From Microbacteriaceae bacterium (GTDB lineage: Bacteria > Actinomycetota > Actinomycetes > Actinomycetales > Microbacteriaceae): a stretch of DNA of 64,000 nt. Location of the stretch: the NCBI GenBank assembly GCA_019638805.1, contig JAHBTA010000003.1, positions 434,001 to 498,000 on the forward strand, in the 5' to 3' direction. Below the pieces are notes generated by a model, which saw nothing but the letters and a program-made list of their open reading frames with translations, was not told the DNA's origin and searched no databases. Both the position numbers and the translations under genes were made by a program. How positions within the stretch are numbered: position 1 is the first letter of the stretch; every line of letters begins with the position of its first letter. Positions 9,615 to 17,716 of this stretch are shown in pieces.

Positions 9615-11761
9615 TGGCCGACCGGACGGTGGTCCTGCACGTGGCCGAGAGCTGGGGCGCCGGGGTGCGCGGAGCGGTGCTGCAGTTCGTGTCCGCCACA
9701 CCCGAGCACGAGCACCATCTGCTGCGCGGCGTCGATCGCGCCGAGTTCAGCGCGGAGGACGAGCACGGGTTCGCGAGTGTGAGCGTGCTCCCGACGGGCG
9801 CACTCGCCGCTCGCCGCGCCATCCGCCGCGCCGCCGCGGCCGTGCGACCCGATGTGGTGCACGCGCACTCGTCCTACGCGGGGCTGCACGTGCGCACCGC
9901 CCTGCGCAGGCGGCCGGAGCGCCGCATCGTCTACAGTCCGCACTGCTTCGCGTTCGAGCGCCGGGACCTGCCCGCGCCCGTCCGGCTCGCGGTCCGCGCA
10001 ATCGAGGGTCTCCTCGCTCGCAACACCGACACCATCGCGGCGTGCTCCCCCGGGGAGGCGCGCGCGGCATCCCGGCTGCGGGCCCGGCGCATCGTGTACG
10101 TGCCGAACCTCGCCCGCGTCCCCGCGCTGGCCATGCTCGAGCACCGCGATCAGGATCGGGTCGTCGGAGCGGGACGGCTGGGACCGCAGAAGGACCCGGA
10201 CTTCTTCCGCGCGACCGTGCAGCTGCTGCGCGAGGCCGGCCGCCCCTGGCTCGACGCCCGCTGGATCGGCGACGGCGACCGGATGTCGCGGCTGCGTCTC
10301 GAGCGCTCTGGCATCCCCTCGTCCGGCTGGCTGTCGTCCTTCGACGCGCACCGCGCCCTCGGGCAGGCCGGCGTCTACCTGCACACCGCTCGCTGGGAGG
10401 GATTCCCGCTGACCATCCTCGAGGCCGTCGAGCTCGGCATCCCGGTCATCGCGCGCGAGGTTCCCACCCTGGCGGGCGCCATCGCGACACCGGGAATCAC
10501 CACCCCCGCCCAGATGGCCGCGGCGGTCGATGAACTGCTGGCCGGGGGTGACACCGCCCGTCACCAGAACCTCGCCGCCTGGCAGCGCCGCCTCTCGGCG
10601 AACACGCCCCAGCAGCAGGCTCGCGCTCTGGCCGCCGCGTACCGTCCCGCCGACCGGACGCCCGTCATGGTCAACGGCAAGTGGCTGAGCGCCCAGCCCT
10701 CCGGTATGCAGCGCTACGCGAGCGAGGTCACCCGCCGTGTGCTCGACCTGGACCCGGCGGCGCGCGTGGTGGTGCCGCGGGACGCGGAGCTTCCGGACTG
10801 GCTGCCCGAGGGGCGTGTGCTGCGCTCGCGCCTTCGCGGCATCGCGTTCGAGCAGTTCGCGCTGCCCTGGCGCGCCCGCCGGGCCATGCTGCTCAACCTG
10901 GCGGGGCCCGCTCCCGCGCTCAAGCGCGAGCAGCTCGTGGTCATGCACGACGTCACCCCGGCGCGCTACCCGCGCACCTTCTCGCGCCGCTTCGTGCTGT
11001 GGTACTCGGTGCTGTACCGCGTGCTCGCGCGGCGCGCGCGGCACCTGGCTACCGTCTCGGAGTTCAGCCGAGGCGAGCTCGCCGAGGTGCTGCACATCGA
11101 CCCTGCGCGGTTCGCGCTCGCGCCCAACGGTCACGAGCACGCGTTCGCCGCACGCGCCCAGGCGGGCGAGGTGACCCTGCGCCCCGACCTGGCGGCGCAC
11201 GCCACCGAGGACTACGTACTGTGCGTCGGCAACCTGACGCCGAGCAAGAACCTCGCCCCGGTGACCCGCGCGCTCGCCGCGGCCGGCATCCCGGTCGTGG
11301 TGGTCGGGGCGAATCCGAGCCGCCGCGTTTTCGCGTCCGAGACGCACCTGGACGGCCCCGGCATCCACCTCGCGGGCCGGCTGAGCGACGGCGAACTGGC
11401 GCTGCTGCTGCGGAACGCGCGGGCCCTGGTGTTCCCCTCGCTGTACGAGGGCTTCGGCCTGCCGCTGGTCGAGGCGCAGGCGCTCGAGTGCCCGGTCATC
11501 GCCTCGGATCGCGCGTCGATCCCCGAGGTGGCCGGCGAGGGCGCGCTGTACTTCGATCCGAGCCGCCCGCAGGATGCGGTGGCCCGGGTCCGCGAGCTGG
11601 ACGCGGCCGCGCGCCGGCGGCTCGTCGAGAGCGGGCGCAGCAACGTCGCGCGCTACTCTTGGGATCGCACGGCGCTCATCCTGCTGGGGCTGGCGACCGA
11701 CGCCCCGCTGCCCGCGGTGGCCGACGCGCAGGCGGTCGACCCGTGGTGGGGTGCGCCGTGA
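9614..11761 (+). CDS. Fusion of two GT4 glycosyltransferases
   Basis: One uninterrupted 715-residue frame holding two complete GT4 enzymes. Module 1 (about 1-350): VLHVAESWGAG start, sugar-nucleotide region VVGAGRLGPQKD, and RWEGFPLTILEAVELGIPV. Module 2 starts at Met352 (MVNGKWLSAQPSGMQRYA, as GT4 proteins normally begin) with VGNLTPSKN and LYEGFGLPLVEAQ. There is no stop or ribosome site at the junction (10667), so a fused bifunctional enzyme adding two sugars is the simplest reading. Cytoplasmic, membrane-facing, in the EPS operon; overlaps both neighbours (TGATG, GTGA). Donors and acceptors unknown. Confidence 0.85.
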   Translation: MADRTVVLHVAESWGAGVRGAVLQFVSATPEHEHHLLRGVDRAEFSAEDEHGFASVSVLPTGALAARRAIRRAAAAVRPDVVHAHSSYAGLHVRTALRRRPERRIVYSPHCFAFERRDLPAPVRLAVRAIEGLLARNTDTIAACSPGEARAASRLRARRIVYVPNLARVPALAMLEHRDQDRVVGAGRLGPQKDPDFFRATVQLLREAGRPWLDARWIGDGDRMSRLRLERSGIPSSGWLSSFDAHRALGQAGVYLHTARWEGFPLTILEAVELGIPVIAREVPTLAGAIATPGITTPAQMAAAVDELLAGGDTARHQNLAAWQRRLSANTPQQQARALAAAYRPADRTPVMVNGKWLSAQPSGMQRYASEVTRRVLDLDPAARVVVPRDAELPDWLPEGRVLRSRLRGIAFEQFALPWRARRAMLLNLAGPAPALKREQLVVMHDVTPARYPRTFSRRFVLWYSVLYRVLARRARHLATVSEFSRGELAEVLHIDPARFALAPNGHEHAFAARAQAGEVTLRPDLAAHATEDYVLCVGNLTPSKNLAPVTRALAAAGIPVVVVGANPSRRVFASETHLDGPGIHLAGRLSDGELALLLRNARALVFPSLYEGFGLPLVEAQALECPVIASDRASIPEVAGEGALYFDPSRPQDAVARVRELDAAARRRLVESGRSNVARYSWDRTALILLGLATDAPLPAVADAQAVDPWWGAP

Positions 11762-12948
11762 GGATCGCGCAGGTCATCAGCTCACTGCTCGGGCCGCTCG
11801 GCGGTGCCGAGCAATACTGCCTCGCGCTCAGCCGCTGGCTGCGCGACCACGGGCACGAGGTGACGATCGTGACCGGCTGGCTCGACCCGGCGATCGGGGC
11901 GGGCCTGCGCGCCGAGGGCTTCGTGGTCGTGGTCGTGCCCGGCCGACGGCCCTACCCGCCGGACCGCAAGGGTCCGCGGCTCGCGGCGCCGCTCTTCCAC
12001 CTGCTCGACCTGGTCGGCAGCGTCGTGACCGCGCCCGGTCTGCGCCGGGCGCTGGGGTCCGGGTTCGACGTGGTGCACGTGCACCGTGTCGCGGGCTGGG
12101 GCAGCGCGCTGTTGCGGTCGACCCCGGCGCCGGTCGTACTCACCGTGCACGACTACGCGCTCGTCGACACCACGACCACGCTCCTGCGCGGCGGCGTCGA
12201 GGCCGAGCGCGCCCCCCTCGTGCAGCGCCTGCGCACCCGGGTCGTGTCGCACAGCATCGAGCGGGCGCACCTGGTGTTCCCGCGCGAGCGCCTGCGCGCC
12301 CGCCACCTCGCCTGGGGTCTGCGCCTTCCGGAGCGCGTGAGCGTCATCCCGCACGGCTGGGACCTGGGGCCGGCACCCGCGGCGCCCGCACCCGCTCCGC
12401 AGGACGGCCCGGTGGTCTTCCTGTTCCTCGGCAAGCTGCTGCCCGCCAAGGGCGTCGGGCTCCTGCTCGACGCCTGGGGCGAGGGCATCGAGGGTGCGGA
12501 GCTGTGGATCGCGGGCGCCGGCCCACTCGACGCCGCGGTCGTGGAGGCGGCCGACGCGGGCCGTGTGCGGCGGCTCGGCTGGCTCGACGAGACCGGTCGG
12601 CGCACGGCGCTGGCCGCGGCCTCGGCGCTCGTGCTGCCCTCCACCTGGCCCGAGAACTTCGTGCTCACGGCCGCCGAGGGCGTGCTCGCCGGGCTGCCCG
12701 TGGTGTCGACCACGGTCGCCGCGCCCCCGGTCGTCGACGACGGCGAGAACGGCATTCTCACGGCCGCGGATGCCTCCTCCCTCCGCGCGGGAATGGTGCG
12801 TCTCATGGACGGCGACCTGCGCGACCGGATGGCGGCGGCATCCCGAGCGCGGGCCGCCGACCTGGACTTCGACCTGCACGGCGAGCGCGTGCTCGAGCTC
12901 TACGCGAGCGAGAGCGCGGGCGCGCGCCCGGTGCGAGCGAGGCGGTGA
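11758..12948 (+). CDS. GT4 family glycosyltransferase
   Basis: A 396-residue GT-B enzyme that adds a sugar to the lipid-linked EPS intermediate. The N-terminal domain starts RIAQVISSLLGPLGGAEQYC; the C-terminal domain has FLFLGKLLPAKGV for nucleotide-sugar binding and the modified EX7E region WPENFVLTAAEGVLAGLPVV. The GTG start overlaps the preceding stop (GTGA). Clearly GT4, but specificity cannot be inferred. Confidence 0.9.
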   Translation: MRIAQVISSLLGPLGGAEQYCLALSRWLRDHGHEVTIVTGWLDPAIGAGLRAEGFVVVVVPGRRPYPPDRKGPRLAAPLFHLLDLVGSVVTAPGLRRALGSGFDVVHVHRVAGWGSALLRSTPAPVVLTVHDYALVDTTTTLLRGGVEAERAPLVQRLRTRVVSHSIERAHLVFPRERLRARHLAWGLRLPERVSVIPHGWDLGPAPAAPAPAPQDGPVVFLFLGKLLPAKGVGLLLDAWGEGIEGAELWIAGAGPLDAAVVEAADAGRVRRLGWLDETGRRTALAAASALVLPSTWPENFVLTAAEGVLAGLPVVSTTVAAPPVVDDGENGILTAADASSLRAGMVRLMDGDLRDRMAAASRARAADLDFDLHGERVLELYASESAGARPVRARR

Positions 12949-12955
12949 GGGTGCC

Positions 12956-13429
12956 GTGAGCGTTCACGACCGCCTGCTGCGCGCCAGCCGGGTGCCCGCG
13001 ATCGGACGCCTGGCCTACCTCGCGCTCAAGGCGCTCGGGGTCGAGTTCCCCCGCGAGGTCGAGCTCACCGGGCCGGTGGAGCTCGCGCACGGCGCGGTCG
13101 GGCTCGTGGTGCACCGCAGCACGCGGGTGGGCGCGCACGTGACCTTCCTCCCGGGGGTGGTGGTGGGGCGAGCGGACTCGTGGATCCCGCCCGAGCGGGT
13201 GCCGCATCCCGGCGGTCGCGTCGTGATCGGCGACCACGTGACCCTCGGCGCGGGCGCGAAGGTGCTGTACTCCTCCGGGCAGGAGCTCGTGATCTCCGAG
13301 GGGACCGTCGTTGGGGCCAACGCCGTGCTGCGCAGCTCGACCGGCCCGTACGAGATCTGGGCGGGCATCCCCGCACGCCGGGTCGGCGTGCGCGACCGCG
13401 AGGCGGAGGCGGCCGGGGCGAGGCGATGA
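12956..13429 (+). CDS. Left-handed beta-helix O-acetyltransferase (CysE/WcaB-like)
   Basis: A 157-residue hexapeptide-repeat acyltransferase, short for the serine acetyltransferase family and of the size used to O-acetylate polysaccharide sugars. Repeats are visible in VVIGDHVTLGAGAKVL and ISEGTVVGANAVL, ending in the common YEIWAGIPARRVG. GTG 12956 lies 7 nt after the previous stop with a purine-rich stretch before it; the stop overlaps the next start (ATGA). Role in EPS acetylation is inferred from context. Confidence 0.82.
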   Translation: MSVHDRLLRASRVPAIGRLAYLALKALGVEFPREVELTGPVELAHGAVGLVVHRSTRVGAHVTFLPGVVVGRADSWIPPERVPHPGGRVVIGDHVTLGAGAKVLYSSGQELVISEGTVVGANAVLRSSTGPYEIWAGIPARRVGVRDREAEAAGARR

Positions 13430-14856
13430 TCGGGCCGCTCACGGTTCTGGGCGTCGCGACGGTGGCCGCCGTCGCGATCTCCTACTTCGCGCGGCGCGAA
13501 TGGACCCAGTACGCGATCGGGGCGAGCGTCGCCTTCCCGCAGACCGCGGGCGTCGTGGTGGACGGCAACGGCCTGCCGCTGTTCTACCTGGCCGTGGCGA
13601 CGCTTCTCGTGCTCGCGACGCCGCGCATGCTGCTCGGGCTGGCCAGGCCCGCCCGCGACTCCGCGACGCGCGCCGCCGCCCGGGCGCGGTTCCTGCCGGA
13701 GGTGCTCGCCATGGGACTCGTGGCCTGGGCCGCGGCCATCACGATCGCGGGGCCGCGGCTGTTCGCCGGAACGCCGGTCTTCGACCCCGCGCTGGGCGTC
13801 GACCCGCAGGTGGGCGCCCTGGCCGAGCTGGCGCCGAGCCTCGGCAACCTCGCGCAGCTGGGCTACCTGGCGATGGGGGTCGCGCTCGTGCTGGCCGCCG
13901 GGCGGCTGTTCCCCGCGGACACCCGTCTGCTGGGCGCGGCGCTCTGGACGGCCGTCGCGCTCGCCGCGGTGCGCCTCGTGACCGAGCCGGTATGGCCGCG
14001 CGAGCTGCTGCAGAACATGCCCGGCTACTCCTACCAGGGACCCGAGCGGCTGTCCGGGACGTTCTACGAACCCTCGGTGCTGGGGCTGCACCTGGTCGCA
14101 GCGGCGTGCTACTTCGGGATTCGGCTCCTACGCGCCCAGGAGACGCCGCGCGTCCGGGTTGCGACCGCGGTCGGGCTGGGGTTGGTGGGTATCGAGTTCG
14201 TCGCCAACGCATCCGGTACCGCTCTCGCGGGTCTGGGGATCGTGACCGCGCTCGCGGGCATCGTCGGGCTCGTCCGGCTCGCGCGCGGCCGATCGAGCCT
14301 GCGGCCCGGATGGGTCGTCGCGGCCGCCGCCGTGACCGCGCTCGGGCTGACCCGGCTGCCCGCCCTCTACGAGCTCACGATCGGGCAGGCGGAGCGGAAG
14401 GCCTCCTCATTCAGCTACTTCGCCCGCAGCCTCGCCAACGAGCGCTCCTGGCAACTGCTGCTCGAGACGGGCGGCCTGGGGGTGGGCTTGGGCGGCAACC
14501 GGCCGTCGAGCATGTTCTTCCTCGTGCTGAGCTGCCTCGGCGTCATCGGCATCGTGATGCTCGGCCTCGTCGTGCTGACCGTCCTGCGCCGCACCTCGCG
14601 CGTGCCCGGGACCTCTCCGGCCGCGTGGGCCCTGGTGGGAGTGCTGGCCGCCGCGGGTGTCGCGGTGCCCGACCTGTCGACCCCGGTCATCTGGGTCGCG
14701 CTCGCTGCATGTCTGGCGATGACCGGTGCGGATGCCCGCGCGACGGCCGCGTCAGGCCCGACGGGCCCTGACGCCGAGCTCCTGCCGCGCACGCCTGCTC
14801 AGGTACCAGCGTTCCCCGGCCCCGATACCGCCGTCCGCGGCAGCCTCCCCGAGTGA
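13426..14856 (+). CDS. Wzy-like EPS polymerase / O-antigen ligase-type membrane protein
   Basis: A 476-residue protein with about eleven hydrophobic helices and a large extracytoplasmic loop after the middle helices (YSYQGPERLSGTFYEPSVLG), the usual layout of Wzy/WaaL-type proteins that polymerise repeat units outside the membrane. The short motif GTFYEPSVLG resembles the conserved acceptor loop region seen in such proteins. Starts at ATG 13426 overlapping the previous stop. Its last 105 bp overlap, tail to tail, the GT2 gene on the other strand. Family assigned by topology and context, not by strong identity. Confidence 0.75.
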   Translation: MIGPLTVLGVATVAAVAISYFARREWTQYAIGASVAFPQTAGVVVDGNGLPLFYLAVATLLVLATPRMLLGLARPARDSATRAAARARFLPEVLAMGLVAWAAAITIAGPRLFAGTPVFDPALGVDPQVGALAELAPSLGNLAQLGYLAMGVALVLAAGRLFPADTRLLGAALWTAVALAAVRLVTEPVWPRELLQNMPGYSYQGPERLSGTFYEPSVLGLHLVAAACYFGIRLLRAQETPRVRVATAVGLGLVGIEFVANASGTALAGLGIVTALAGIVGLVRLARGRSSLRPGWVVAAAAVTALGLTRLPALYELTIGQAERKASSFSYFARSLANERSWQLLLETGGLGVGLGGNRPSSMFFLVLSCLGVIGIVMLGLVVLTVLRRTSRVPGTSPAAWALVGVLAAAGVAVPDLSTPVIWVALAACLAMTGADARATAASGPTGPDAELLPRTPAQVPAFPGPDTAVRGSLPE

Positions 14857-15669
14857 GGCGATGAAGCGATGGACGAAAGGCTCGAGCAGACCCTGCCCCT
14901 CCCGCGTGAGGGCACCCTGCCGCAGGAACGACAGCTCGCGAAGCCATGGGGTCTCGTCAACGCCCCAGAGCTCTCGCGCGAGCGCGAGATAGGACTCGGC
15001 GACGAGCGGATCGGCGGCCAGGCGGGACCGGTAGCCCGGGTCGGCCGTGACCTGCCCGGCGCTCACGCGCAGCAGGACCCCGGCCCTCCCCAGACGCACG
15101 ATGCGCGCACCGGAGGCGGCGGCCCGCAGCCACAGGTCGTAGTCCTCGGCGACGGAGGGCCGGTAGCCGCCCAGGCTCCGCAGGGTCTCGGTCCTGGCCA
15201 GGGCGGTGGAGTGCGGGTAGGGGCAGTCCAGCAGGAGCGCGAGGCGACCAGCGACCGGGCCGAAGGGCACCGGGAGGGCGGGCAACCGCATCCCGGCCCC
15301 GATCACGCCGAACGTCGTGAAAACCAGATCCGCGCCGCGGTCGAGCGCGGCGAGCTGGGCGCGGAAGCGCGTGGGCAGGCACACGTCGTCGGCGTCCATG
15401 CGGGCGACGACGCTCGCCCTCGCCTCACCGAGCAGTCGGGTGAGCCCGCGCGCGATCCCCACGTTCTCGTCGGAGCGGATGACCCGCACGCGCGCATCGC
15501 CGACGCCGCGGACGAGCTCGCCCGTGCCGTCGTCGGACGCGTCGTCGAGCACCAGGAGTTCGGCCTCGGCGGGCATGGCCCGCAGGGTGGAGCGGACGGC
15601 GGCGAGAACCGTGCCGGCGGCGTTGCGCGCGGGCATGAGCACGCTCAGAACGGGTTCGGCGCCGGCCAC
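14752..15669 (-). CDS. GT2 family glycosyltransferase
   Basis: A 305-residue GT-A enzyme: VLSVLMPARNAAGTVLAAV at the N-terminus, LVLDDASDDGTGELV, metal-binding VARMDADDVCLPTRF, and the catalytic-base region GGYRPSVAEDYDLWLRAAASG. GTG 15669 starts the conserved domain immediately. It is the only EPS gene on the minus strand; the 3' 105 bp (14752-14856) are antisense to the polymerase gene. Its start lies only 26 bp from the TTAACCC repeat of site 2, so that element may influence both directions. Confidence 0.9.
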   Translation of the reverse strand: MAGAEPVLSVLMPARNAAGTVLAAVRSTLRAMPAEAELLVLDDASDDGTGELVRGVGDARVRVIRSDENVGIARGLTRLLGEARASVVARMDADDVCLPTRFRAQLAALDRGADLVFTTFGVIGAGMRLPALPVPFGPVAGRLALLLDCPYPHSTALARTETLRSLGGYRPSVAEDYDLWLRAAASGARIVRLGRAGVLLRVSAGQVTADPGYRSRLAADPLVAESYLALARELWGVDETPWLRELSFLRQGALTREGQGLLEPFVHRFIASLGEAAADGGIGAGERWYLSRRARQELGVRARRA

Positions 15670-15694
15670 GCGCCCAGCCTGACACAGGGCGTTC

Positions 15695-15713
15695 TTAACC
15701 CGGTCGTTAACCC
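15695..15713 (+). promoter_or_regulatory. TTAACCC direct repeat, site 2
   Basis: TTAACCC at 15695-15701 and 15707-15713, 12-bp period, in the gap between the GT2 gene and acpS. A possible -10, TACCGT at 15783-15788, starts 76 bp after the start of the second repeat, almost the same spacing as at site 1 (75 bp). acpS begins at 15838 with AGGAG at 15828. Confidence 0.6.
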
Positions 15714-15837
15714 GCTCGGGGCGACCCCGGCTACGCCCCCGCTTCGGGCGGCGGTCCCGGAGACATCCGGTGCGGGCGTCCGTACCGTGGAGCGGGGCAC
15801 CACGGAACCCCCTTCCCTGGCGCCCCCAGGAGCCCCC

Positions 15838-16290
15838 ATGCCGACCCCCGCCGTTCACGCCCCCCGCCACGCTCCGCGCGTGCGCCTGGGATGCGACGTG
15901 CACCCGGTCGCGGAGCTCGCCGAGAGCGTCGACCTGTTCGGCGAGCGCTACCTCGCCCGGGTCTTCACCCCGCTCGAGCGCGAGCAGTGCGAGGGCCCCG
16001 CGCAGCTGGACCGGCTGGCCGGGCGGTTCGCCGCCAAGGAGGCGGTCGTGAAGGTGCTCGAGCTTCCGCCGACCGCTGCCGTGCCGTGGCACGACATCGA
16101 GGTGCGCACCGGACGCAACGGCGTCCCCTTCGTCGTGCTCGCCGGTCAGGCGGCGCAGCTCGCGCTCGCGCAGGGCATCGAGCGCATCGACGTCTCGCTC
16201 AGCCACGACGCCGGCATCGCCATGGCGGTCGCGGCGGCCATGCCCGTGGTGGAGCCGGCAGGCGGGGCGACGGAGGACGAGGGAGCATGA
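15838..16290 (+). CDS. Holo-[acyl-carrier-protein] synthase, AcpS type
   Basis: A 150-residue phosphopantetheinyl transferase that activates a carrier protein by attaching 4'-phosphopantetheine from CoA. Metal-binding Asp20 lies in RLGCDVHPVAEL, and RFAAKEAVVKV holds the Lys67-Glu68 pair of the (F/W)xxKE motif; IDVSLSHDAGIAMAVA is the final conserved block. First gene of a five-gene, mostly overlapping unit with its own carrier protein, so it is probably dedicated to that partner and not to fatty acid synthase. I leave the symbol empty because a housekeeping copy may exist elsewhere. Confidence 0.88.
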   Translation: MPTPAVHAPRHAPRVRLGCDVHPVAELAESVDLFGERYLARVFTPLEREQCEGPAQLDRLAGRFAAKEAVVKVLELPPTAAVPWHDIEVRTGRNGVPFVVLAGQAAQLALAQGIERIDVSLSHDAGIAMAVAAAMPVVEPAGGATEDEGA

Positions 16291-16535
16291 CCGACGACAC
16301 CATCCGGCGCGTCCTCGACGCGCACGGCAAGCTGCGCGTTCCGGCCTCGGGGCTCGACGCCGACGCCGACCTCTACGCGGCGGGCATGAGCTCGCACGCG
16401 AGCGTCAACGTCATGCTCGCGCTCGAGGACGCCTTCGAGGTGGAGTTCCCCGACGAGCTACTGACCAAGCAGACCTTCTGCACGATCGCCGCGATCTCCG
16501 CCGCGATCGGGACTCTCGCGGCGGTACCGGCGTGA
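16287..16535 (+). CDS. Acyl carrier protein-like stand-alone carrier
   Basis: An 82-residue carrier protein with the four-helix ACP pattern. The phosphopantetheine site is DLYAAGMSSHASVNVMLALE; Ser36 aligns with the DSL serine, although Asp is replaced by Ser. Overlaps acpS (ATGA) and the flavoprotein gene (GTGA). With the amino acid ligase two genes on, it most likely carries an aminoacyl and not a fatty acyl group; that is inference. Confidence 0.88.
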   Translation: MTDDTIRRVLDAHGKLRVPASGLDADADLYAAGMSSHASVNVMLALEDAFEVEFPDELLTKQTFCTIAAISAAIGTLAAVPA

Positions 16536-17716
16536 GCGCGCAGGCGACCGTGGCCGAGGCCCCGGTGCTGGAGCGTGCGGACCAGGCGGCACGCGTCGCC
16601 GCCGCGCACGCCGACGAGGTGGATGCCGCGGCCCGCTTCCCGGCGGAGTCGATCGCCGCGCTCGCCCAGGCCCGCCTGCTCGGGGTGTCGGCCCCGATCG
16701 AGCTCGGCGGCGAGGGACTGCCCCTGGCCGCCCTCGTGGGCATCGCGGCCGTGCTGGGCGCGGCGTGCGCCTCCACCGCCATGATCTTCGCGATGCATCA
16801 CGGTCAGGTGCTGAGCCTCACCCGGCACCTGGGCGGGTCGCCCGCGCTGGCCCGGCTGGCATCCCGGATCGCCCGGGAGCAGCTGCTGCTCGCCTCGGCG
16901 ACCACCGAGGCCGGTATCGGTGGCGACGTGCGCTCGAGCACCTGCCACGTCGAATGCCAGGGCGACCGGGTGCGCCTCAAAAAGAACGCCCCGGTGATCT
17001 CCTACGGCGAGCACGCCGACCTCGTGCTGGTGACCGCGCGGCGTGACGCCGACGCCGCACCGGGCGACCAGGTGCTGCTGGCCTGCGACCGTGCCGACCT
17101 CGACCTCGAGCCCACCGGTGGCTGGGACACCCTCGGCCTGCGCGGCACCGCGAGCCGCGGCTACCTGCTGAGCGCCGAGACCGACGCCGACCGCATCCTG
17201 CCGGTGCCCTACGACGAGATCTCGACGCACACCATGCTGCCCGCCTCGCACATCCTGTGGGCGGGCGCCTGGCTGGGCATGGCGCGCTCGGCCGTCGACA
17301 CCGCCCGCCGCTACGTGCGCGACGCCGCCAAGCGCAGCATCGGCACCCAGCCGGCCGGAGCCACTGCGCTGGTCGGGCTCGTGTCGCAGCTCGAGGCGCT
17401 CGAGCTCTCGGTCGCCGACGCCGCACGCGACTTCGACGCGCACCGGGAGGACCCCGCCGCGCTGGAGGCCGTGGGCTTCCGGGTGCGCATGAACACGCTC
17501 AAGGTCACCGCCTCCGAGGCCGTGGCCCGCATCGCCGCGGAGGCGCTGCGCATCACGGGCATCGCGGGGTTCCGCAACGACGGCCCGTACAGCGTCGCGC
17601 GGGTCTTCCGGGACGCGCAGGGCGCCGCACTCATGGTGCACAACGACCGCATCACCGCGCAGACCGCGCAGTTGCTCCTCGTGCAGAAGGGCACCGAACC
17701 GAAGGAGAGAGCATGA
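16532..17716 (+). CDS. Acyl-CoA dehydrogenase-like flavoprotein, probably acting on a carrier-protein thioester
   Basis: A 394-residue protein with the ACAD three-domain order: helical N-domain (residues about 10-120), beta domain with LASATTEAGIGGDVRS and TLGLRGTASRGY, and helical C-domain ending ALRITGIAGFRNDGPYSVA-RVFRDAQG. FAD-binding features are present. The usual catalytic Glu of the EGT motif after RDA is replaced (MVHNDRI), so a distinct chemistry or another base is likely. Prolyl-carrier-protein oxidases (PltE type) are a known precedent for ACAD proteins acting on aminoacyl-S-CP. GTG start overlaps the ACP stop. Confidence 0.82.
   Translation: MSAQATVAEAPVLERADQAARVAAAHADEVDAAARFPAESIAALAQARLLGVSAPIELGGEGLPLAALVGIAAVLGAACASTAMIFAMHHGQVLSLTRHLGGSPALARLASRIAREQLLLASATTEAGIGGDVRSSTCHVECQGDRVRLKKNAPVISYGEHADLVLVTARRDADAAPGDQVLLACDRADLDLEPTGGWDTLGLRGTASRGYLLSAETDADRILPVPYDEISTHTMLPASHILWAGAWLGMARSAVDTARRYVRDAAKRSIGTQPAGATALVGLVSQLEALELSVADAARDFDAHREDPAALEAVGFRVRMNTLKVTASEAVARIAAEALRITGIAGFRNDGPYSVARVFRDAQGAALMVHNDRITAQTAQLLLVQKGTEPKERA

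Noticed and set aside
10640..10690. Sequencing error joining two separate GT4 genes
   Set aside because: The frame stays open without any codon disturbance at the junction and neither stop nor ribosome site would be restored by a single-base change in an obvious way; a fusion is the simpler reading.
8003..15690. Shared AGCCTGACAC string at 8003 and 15675 as a second EPS regulatory element
   Set aside because: Only two copies, at different distances from the TTAACCC repeats and in different promoter contexts; chance is sufficient.
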